Shown here piece after piece: positions 59,308 through 64,000 of a DNA stretch of 64,000 nt. Origin of the DNA: JAIBAC01 sp046331095 (GTDB lineage: Bacteria; Actinomycetota; Acidimicrobiia; UBA2766); NCBI GenBank assembly GCA_046331095.1, contig JAXLRM010000005.1, forward strand, positions 124,001 through 188,000, given 5' to 3'. The number at the start of each line of letters is the position of its first letter. The first letter of the stretch is position 1. The notes under the pieces were generated by a model that was given only the letters and a program-made list of their open reading frames with translations, ran no database searches and was not told the origin of the DNA. The position numbers and the translations under genes are program-made.

Positions 59308-59646
59308 TCAGACGGCGTCGGGACCGATCTCGCCGGTGCGAATGCGCGTCACACCCTCGACATCGGTGATCCACAGCTTGCCGTCGCCGACCGAGCCCGT
59401 CCTGGCTGCATCGGCGATGGTCTCGGCGACCCGGGCCTGGTCGGCAACGTCGACGAGCACCTCGATCTTGATCTTGGGGACGAGGTCCACCTGGTACTCG
59501 GTACCGCGGTACACCTCCGTGTGACCGCGCTGGCGTCCGAAGCCCTTGACCTCGGTGACAGTCATGCCCGCGACGCCGACGCCCTGGAGGGCGTCCTTGA
59601 CCTCCCCGAGCTTGTGGGGCTTCACGATTGCGGTGACCAGTTTCAC
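59308..59646 (-). CDS. glnK: PII nitrogen regulatory protein
   Basis: 112 residues. T-loop with Tyr51 in EVYRGTEYQVDLVPKIKIEV, B-loop TGSVGDGKLWI and MKLVTAIVKPHKLGEVKDAL are canonical. PII senses ATP/ADP and 2-oxoglutarate and blocks AmtB when nitrogen is plentiful; Tyr51 is the nucleotidylation site. It lies 72 bp after amtB on the same strand, the normal amtB-glnK order, so GlnK is the apt name. A GlnD-type transferase is not in the window. Confidence 0.96.
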   Translation of the reverse strand: MKLVTAIVKPHKLGEVKDALQGVGVAGMTVTEVKGFGRQRGHTEVYRGTEYQVDLVPKIKIEVLVDVADQARVAETIADAARTGSVGDGKLWITDVEGVTRIRTGEIGPDAV

Positions 59647-59718
59647 GTTCCTGACTCCTCGTCTCGCGTCCCGCCCGCGCGGGTCGGCTCTCGGACATGT
59701 GACCCGTCGTCAGTCACT

Positions 59719-60996
59719 TCATCCTCCCGGCGTCGACGACGAGAACGCGAGGGGACCTGCGCCCGTGGACGAGGCCCCCAACTCGGTCAATGCATAGCCC
59801 TCTTCCGAATGCAGCGAGAGGTCGAGCCCGCGCTCCTCGTCGGCGTCGCTCACACGCAGACCGATCGTGAACTTCAACACGAGCAATATCAGCGCAGTCA
59901 GAACACCGCTCCAGACGATGCCGACGCCGAGACCGACGGCCTGCTTGCCCATCTGCGCGAAGCTTCCGGCGGTCCCGCCGATCGCCTCGTTGGCGAGCAG
60001 GCCCGTCAGGAGGCCGCCGATGATTCCGCCCACCATGTGGACACCGACGACGTCGAGGGAGTCGTCGTAGCCGAACCGGGTCTTGAGTCCGATCGCGAGG
60101 TAGCAGAGGACCCCGCACGCAGCGCCGATCACGAGCGCCGCCTTCACGTCGACGAACCCGGCGGCCGGGGTGATCCCGACCAGCGCGGCGACGGCACCGG
60201 ACGCGATGCCCAACGTCGTGGGCTTGCCGTCCTTGATCCACTCGACGAGAGCCCACACGACCGCTCCGGTCGCAGCGGACACCTGGGTGACCAAGAACGC
60301 GTTGACCGCCTGCGGGCTGGCAGCCCCGGCCGAACCGGCGTTGAAACCCATCCACCCGAACCACAGGATGCCCGTGCCGAGAAGGGTCATCGTGAGGTTG
60401 TGCGGGGGCGAGCCCTGCCTGGGCCAGCCCTTGCGTCTACCGAGGATGAGCACTCCGACCAGCGCGGCCACTCCCGCGTTCACGTGGATCACGGTTCCGC
60501 CCGCGAAGTCGAGCACGCCCCACTTGTTGAGGAACCCGTTACCGACGTCCCAGACCCAGTGAGCGAGTGGCGAGTAGACCAGCAACGACCACACCGCCAC
60601 GAAGATGGCGAACGATCCGAACTTCATGCGCTCGGCGAACGCCCCTGTGATCAGCGCGGGTGTGATGATCGCGAACGCGAGCTGGAAGATCACGTTCACG
60701 GCTTCCGGCAGGTGGGCGCTTCCGTAGTCCACGCTGACGCCGCTCAGGAAGAGGTGGTCGACACCGCCGAGAAGCGCGTGGCCACCACCTCCGAACGCGA
60801 GCGAGTACCCCGCCACGATCCAGACGAGCGTGATGATTCCCATGCACCAGAAGCTCTGCATGATCACGGAGAGCACGTTCTTGGACCGGACCATGCCTCC
60901 GTAGAAGAGGGCGAGCCCTGGTGTCATGAACAGCACGAGAGCCGACGCGACGAGCATCCACGCCATGTCGCCGGGGTTCCAGAGGGCCTCTTCCAT
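59719..60996 (-). CDS. amtB: Ammonium transporter
   Basis: 425 residues, eleven membrane segments. ALVLFMTPGLALFYGGMVRSKN, twin pore histidines His171 (GGTVIHVNAG) and His321 (DVVGVHMVGG), FAIITPALITGAFAERMKF. C-terminal tail (SDADEERGLDLSLHSEEGYAL) is the PII-binding region. No signal peptide, as in most actinobacterial Amt. The upstream DNA has a probable GlnR box (61125-61184) and a TTGCGC..TACGAC-type promoter in between. Confidence 0.97.
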   Translation of the reverse strand: MEEALWNPGDMAWMLVASALVLFMTPGLALFYGGMVRSKNVLSVIMQSFWCMGIITLVWIVAGYSLAFGGGGHALLGGVDHLFLSGVSVDYGSAHLPEAVNVIFQLAFAIITPALITGAFAERMKFGSFAIFVAVWSLLVYSPLAHWVWDVGNGFLNKWGVLDFAGGTVIHVNAGVAALVGVLILGRRKGWPRQGSPPHNLTMTLLGTGILWFGWMGFNAGSAGAASPQAVNAFLVTQVSAATGAVVWALVEWIKDGKPTTLGIASGAVAALVGITPAAGFVDVKAALVIGAACGVLCYLAIGLKTRFGYDDSLDVVGVHMVGGIIGGLLTGLLANEAIGGTAGSFAQMGKQAVGLGVGIVWSGVLTALILLVLKFTIGLRVSDADEERGLDLSLHSEEGYALTELGASSTGAGPLAFSSSTPGG

Positions 60997-61370
60997 CTCG
61001 ACTCCCTGTCGATCGTCAGCGGCGCACCGAGTCGGCCCATGAAGGCCACGGACGGCTCACCGGTCGCGTCGTCGTACCAGCGAGGCTGGTTGGCGCAACG
61101 GTAGGGAGAGCACGTGTGCCACCGGTTTCGGCAGGGTGACAGTGCGGTTTCGCTCGTGTTTCCGCTTTGTTACCGACCGGGAACGCTCACAGTGGTCGCC
61201 TCCACGCCCGCGTTCTCGGGGACGCTCGTGAACGCCTCCACGGCTCTGTGCCACCGCGGCACCACGGTGGGCAGTGGCCGCGCCCGGCATTCCCGATAGG
61301 CCGTTTGTGGAGGATCGCCTGTAGATTTCGGTCGGGCCCAGCCCGATCCGTTCCTCACGTTGGGGGTCTC
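60997..61370. other. 374-bp divergent control region between amtB and thiolase
   Basis: Holds the amtB leader, a possible minus-strand promoter (TTGCGC at 61093-61098, 16-bp spacer, TACGAC), the GlnR-type box (61125-61184) and the thiolase leader with GGGGG before ATG 61371. No gene is seen in it. Confidence 0.6.
61125..61184 (-). promoter_or_regulatory. GlnR-type box upstream of amtB
   Basis: Read toward amtB: GTTCC-n6-GTAAC-n6-GAAAC-n6-GAAAC-n6-GTCAC-n6-GAAAC. Every half-site is 5 bp and every gap is exactly 6, an 11-bp period. The known GlnR pattern is GTnAC-n6-GAAAC pairs; two such pairs are present (GTAAC/GAAAC and GTCAC/GAAAC) with extra half-sites. The near edge is 27 bp upstream of the possible -35 box, a place suited to activation. 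Individual half-sites on the plus strand: 61125-61129, 61136-61140, 61147-61151, 61158-61162, 61169-61173 and 61180-61184. Confidence 0.8.
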
Positions 61371-62555
61371 ATGTCGAACCCGGTCATCGTCGGCGGTGCG
61401 CGCACCCCGATCGGCAAGATGCAAGGCGGACTCGCCTCCTTCAGCGCCGCGGACCTCGGCGGCTTCGCCATCAAGGCCGCCCTGGAGCGTGCAGGGGTGG
61501 ATCCCGCTGCCGTCGACTACGTGATCATGGGCCAGGTGCTCACCGCCGGTGCGGGCCAGAACCCGGCGCGACAGGCGTCCGTCAAGGCGGGCATCCCGAT
61601 GACGACTCCGGCGGTCGGGATCAACAAGGTCTGCCTCTCGGGCACGAACTCCGTTGCCCACGCAGCGCAGCTCGTGAAGCTCGGCGAAGCCGAGGTCCTG
61701 GTGGCCGGCGGCCAGGAGTCGATGACCAACGCCCCTTACGTGCTCCCCGACGCACGTGCGGGCTACCGCCTCGGTGACGGCACGATCGTCGACTCGATGA
61801 TGTACGACGGCCTCACCTGCGCGATCGACGACAAGTCCATGGGCCTCGCCACCGACGAGTACAACGGCCGCTACTCCTTCGGTCGCCAGGAACAGGACGA
61901 GTGGGCCGCCCGCAGCCACGAGCTCGCGGCCAACGCCCAGAAGAACGGCGTGTTCGAGGACGAGATCGTCCCCGTCGAGGTTCCCCAACGCAAGGGCGAC
62001 CCGGTGGTCGTCGACGCCGACGAGGGTGTACGGCCGGGCACCACGGCCGAGAAGCTCGGCGGCCTGCGGCCGGCGTTCGTGAAGGACGGCACGATCACCG
62101 CCGGCAACGCGTCCCAGATCAGCGACGGAGCCTGCGCCCTCGTCGTCACCAGCGACGAGCGGGCACGCGCGGAAGGGTGGACGATCCTCGGCGAGATCGT
62201 GGCCCACGGCTTCGTGGCGGGCGAGGATCCGTCGCTGCACTCGATGCCCGCCCGGGCGATCCAGCAGGCGCTCGGCAAGGCCGGGCTCGGTGTCGGCGAC
62301 GTCGATCTGTTCGAGGCGAACGAGGCGTTCGCGGCGGTCACGCTGGCGGCGCTGATCGACCTCGAGCTCGACGCCGACACGATGAACGTCAACGGCGGCG
62401 CGATCGCGATGGGCCACCCGATCGGCGCTTCCGGCGCCCGGATCGTGCTGCACGCGCTCCTCGAGCAGCGCCGCCGCGGTGGCGGTCTCGTCGCTGCCGG
62501 GATCTGCGGCGGTGGCGGCCAGGGCGAGTCCCTCCTCGTCCGCGCCGTGGCCTGA
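61371..62555 (+). CDS. Acetyl-CoA acetyltransferase (thiolase)
   Basis: 394 residues. Nucleophile Cys88 (INKVCLSGTNS), His349 (GAIAMGHPIGASG) and acid Cys379 (GICGGGGQG) are complete, with NEAFAAV as the remaining signature. Homology to biosynthetic thiolases (AtoB/PhaA) is strong. It condenses two acetyl-CoA to acetoacetyl-CoA, or the reverse. ATG 61371 has GGGGG upstream. The family-2 hairpin array starts 26 nt after the stop. Confidence 0.96.
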   Translation: MSNPVIVGGARTPIGKMQGGLASFSAADLGGFAIKAALERAGVDPAAVDYVIMGQVLTAGAGQNPARQASVKAGIPMTTPAVGINKVCLSGTNSVAHAAQLVKLGEAEVLVAGGQESMTNAPYVLPDARAGYRLGDGTIVDSMMYDGLTCAIDDKSMGLATDEYNGRYSFGRQEQDEWAARSHELAANAQKNGVFEDEIVPVEVPQRKGDPVVVDADEGVRPGTTAEKLGGLRPAFVKDGTITAGNASQISDGACALVVTSDERARAEGWTILGEIVAHGFVAGEDPSLHSMPARAIQQALGKAGLGVGDVDLFEANEAFAAVTLAALIDLELDADTMNVNGGAIAMGHPIGASGARIVLHALLEQRRRGGGLVAAGICGGGGQGESLLVRAVA

Positions 62556-62581
62556 CTCGACTCCCCGGCCACCCCCACCCC

Positions 62582-62762
62582 CAAACGCGGGCAACCCGTC
62601 CCGCTCACGGGCCAAACCACCCGCGTTTGCGTCGGGGCCACCCCCAAACGCGGGCAACCCGTCCCGCCCACGGGCCAAACCACCCGCGTTTGCGTCGGGG
62701 CCGGTGCCACCCCCCAAACGCGGGCAACCCGTCCCGCTCACGGGCCAAACCACCCGCGTTTG
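62582..62762 (+). repeat. Hairpin array, family 2, three tandem units
   Basis: 48-bp units at 62582-62629, 62645-62692 and 62715-62762. Outer stem CAAACGCGGG / CCCGCGTTTG, inner stem CCCGT / ACGGG, 7-nt loop. Units differ only at a loop base. In the direction of the upstream thiolase the sequence matches the rubrerythrin 3' element (AACGCGGGCAACCCG). The last unit touches the recR stop at 62763, so the array is shared by two convergent genes. Confidence 0.9.
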
Positions 62763-63359
62763 CTAGACGGCGTGGCGGCCGGCGAGGGCACGACCGAGGG
62801 TGATCTCGTCGGCGTACTCGAGGTCGCCACCGACGGGCAGCCCCGAGGCGATCCGCGACACCGAGACCCCCTCGAACGGGGCGAGCTCGCGGGCCAGGTA
62901 CGCCGCCGTCGCCTCGCCGTCGACCGTCGGGTTCACGCACAGGATCACCTCGGTGACACCGTCGGCGCGCACCCGCTCGAGCAGTTCGGCGATGCGCAGG
63001 CGCTCGGGCGTGATGCCGTCGAGGGGGCTCAACGCGCCGCCAAGGACGTGGTAGAGGCCGCCGAACTCCTGGGTCCGCTCGACCGCGATCACGTCACGGG
63101 GCTCCTCGACCACGCAGATGACCTTCGGGTCGCGCCGCTGGTTCTGGCAGATGCGGCACAGCTCCCCGGCAGCGACGTTGTGGCACCTCGAGCAGAACCC
63201 GACCTTCTCCTTGACCTGCACGAGAGCGTCGGCGAGGCGCAGCACGTCGGTCTTCTCGGCCGACAACAGGAAGAACGCCAGCCGCTGCGCGGACTTCGGC
63301 CCGATGCCGGGCAGTCGTGCGAGCTCGTCGATGAGGTCCTGGACCGGGCCCTCGTACAC
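62763..63359 (-). CDS. recR: Recombination protein RecR
   Basis: 198 residues: YEGPVQDLIDELARLPGIGPKSAQRLAFFLL (HhH), zinc finger CSRCHNVAAGELCRIC, Toprim-like VICVVEEPRDVIAVE and GVTEVILCVNPTVDGEATA. It acts with RecF/RecO to load RecA at gaps. GTG 63359 lies directly after the ybaB stop, with no gap. dnaX-ybaB-recR is the conserved order. Confidence 0.97.
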   Translation of the reverse strand: MYEGPVQDLIDELARLPGIGPKSAQRLAFFLLSAEKTDVLRLADALVQVKEKVGFCSRCHNVAAGELCRICQNQRRDPKVICVVEEPRDVIAVERTQEFGGLYHVLGGALSPLDGITPERLRIAELLERVRADGVTEVILCVNPTVDGEATAAYLARELAPFEGVSVSRIASGLPVGGDLEYADEITLGRALAGRHAV

Positions 63360-63773
63360 CTAGAGCCCGCCGAGGAGGTCGCCCATGCTCCCGAGGTCGA
63401 GGTCGAGTCCGCCGGTCGCGCCCCCGAGGCGCTCGTCGGAGAGATCCTTCGCCTTGCGCAGCGCCTCGTTCACACCGGCGACGACGAGGTCCTGGAGCAT
63501 CTCGACGTCGTCGGGGTCGACGGCTTCGGGGTCGATCGTGACCCGCAGGACCTCCTGACGCCCGTTGACGACCACGCTGAGCATCCCGCCGCCCGCGGTG
63601 CCCTCGACCTCCTCGCCGGCGAGCTCCTCTTGGGCTGCGACCATGTCCTCCTGCATCTGCTGCACCTGAGCGAGCATCTGCTGCATGTTGGGCTGGCCGC
63701 CACGGCCACCGCCACCGCCACCACCTCCCTGGGGGCGCGGACGCGGCTTGCGGGGCTTTTTCGACTTGGGCAC
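63360..63773 (-). CDS. ybaB: YbaB/EbfC nucleoid-associated protein
   Basis: 137 residues from GTG 63773. The YbaB core (MQQMLAQVQQMQEDMVAAQEEL and VVNGRQEVLRVTIDPEAVDPDDVEMLQDLVVAGVNEAL) follows a basic, Gly-rich N-terminal extension (KSKKPRKPRPRPQGGGGGGGG). DNA-binding dimer. The extension is longer than usual (~30 residues) and may add DNA contacts. Starts 4 nt after the dnaX stop. Confidence 0.94.
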   Translation of the reverse strand: MPKSKKPRKPRPRPQGGGGGGGGRGGQPNMQQMLAQVQQMQEDMVAAQEELAGEEVEGTAGGGMLSVVVNGRQEVLRVTIDPEAVDPDDVEMLQDLVVAGVNEALRKAKDLSDERLGGATGGLDLDLGSMGDLLGGL

Positions 63774-63777
63774 GGCG

Positions 63778-64000
63778 TCACTGGGGTTCGCGGCGCTCGA
63801 CGACCTCTCCGCCGAGCTCGGAGGTCACCAAATCTAACACCGAGCTCAATCCACCCCCGGGAGCCGTCGCGTCGGCCGGGAGCACCTCGTCGTCGGCGTC
63901 GTCGGGATCTCCCTCGGGGACGGAGTCGGTCCCGGGGTCGTGATCGGTAGCCGCGGCATCGGCACCGGCGATGCGCAGCCGGCGCCCGAAAACGACCTCG
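63778..64000 (-). CDS. dnaX: DNA polymerase III gamma/tau subunit, C-terminal end (5' part beyond window)
   Basis: The 3' 73 codons are visible, ending SVLDLVTSELGGEVVERREPQ. The acidic stretch EGDPDDADDEVLPAD before it is typical low-complexity DnaX tail. Identity is given mostly by position directly before ybaB-recR. The gene continues to the right. Confidence 0.7.
   Translation of the reverse strand, partial: EVVFGRRLRIAGADAAATDHDPGTDSVPEGDPDDADDEVLPADATAPGGGLSSVLDLVTSELGGEVVERREPQ

Noticed and set aside
62582..62762. Possible CRISPR array or origin iterons
   Set aside because: Three hairpin units with short conserved spacers between convergent genes; no cas genes, no replication gene that would use iterons.

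Overview
The window is very GC-rich and densely coded, with GTG starts, 4-bp start/stop overlaps (GTGA/ATGA), many starts without a clear Shine-Dalgarno site, a WhiB protein, an OmpR-type GlnR-like regulator, an AccE-like small carboxylase subunit, two type I glutamine synthetases and an oligoribonuclease. This points to a high-GC actinobacterium. The mix (DUF3501/rubrerythrin/Fe-S oxidoreductase, ethylmalonyl-CoA enzymes, no mycobacterial lipid genes) resembles Acidimicrobiia, but that placement is inference. Both ends cut genes: a cytochrome b-type/sulfite-oxidase-like fusion on the left and the 3' end of dnaX on the right.

Layout. 1-3.1 kb: b-type membrane Mo oxidoreductase and an FAD reductase. 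3.1-6.8 kb: nitrogen block (glnA, glnA2-like gene, GlnR-like regulator). 6.8-10.7 kb: Tat-exported phosphoesterase, small membrane protein, RidA-like protein, class III cyclase. 10.7-14.8 kb: compact fused Mo-hydroxylase, then an iron-sulfur block (HesB/ErpA-type protein, SufR-like repressor, divergent Mrp/ApbC ATPase). 14.9-19.7 kb: DUF3054, orn and a MacB-like ABC exporter. 19.8-23.2 kb: DUF3501, Fe-S oxidoreductase, rubrerythrin, 1-Cys peroxiredoxin. 23.8-28.8 kb: DUF779 and aldehyde dehydrogenase, then fxsA-nudix-MBL-small membrane protein with 4-bp overlaps. 29-33.7 kb: whiB, an NfeD-like protein, two ArsA/Get3-like ATPases and a receiver-like protein. 33.7-36.3 kb: tRNA-Pro with a decayed 2.4-kb integrative element bounded by a 62-bp att repeat. 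36.3-41.4 kb: LPxTG protein, asd, aspartate kinase, M23 peptidase, tiny membrane protein. 41.5-54.1 kb: MCP-like receptor, 3-hydroxybutyryl-CoA dehydrogenase, epimerase, class III CoA transferase, transketolase, acyl-CoA carboxylase with small subunit, membrane proteins, crotonyl-CoA carboxylase/reductase. 54.3-59.3 kb: dtd, acyltransferase-3, acyl-CoA ligase and hypotheticals. 59.3-61 kb: PII and AmtB. 61.4-64 kb: thiolase, then recR, ybaB and dnaX.

Connections. glnA, glnA2-like, GlnR-like, PII and AmtB form one nitrogen-control set split over 55 kb. Upstream of amtB there is a phased run of GlnR-type half-sites, five with exact 6-nt gaps. Thiolase, 3-hydroxybutyryl-CoA dehydrogenase, Ccr and the carboxylase are scattered but fit acetyl-CoA to ethylmalonyl/propionyl-CoA metabolism.

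The most unusual feature is not a gene. Eight intergenic sites carry hairpin-forming, often tandem repeats of four sequence families, each family seen at two distant sites. Every site lies just 3' of a gene. In one family the repeat supplies the last four codons and stop codon of two unrelated genes, and its base changes keep RNA pairing only on the strand of the upstream gene. They look like mobile or copied 3'-end (terminator-like) elements.
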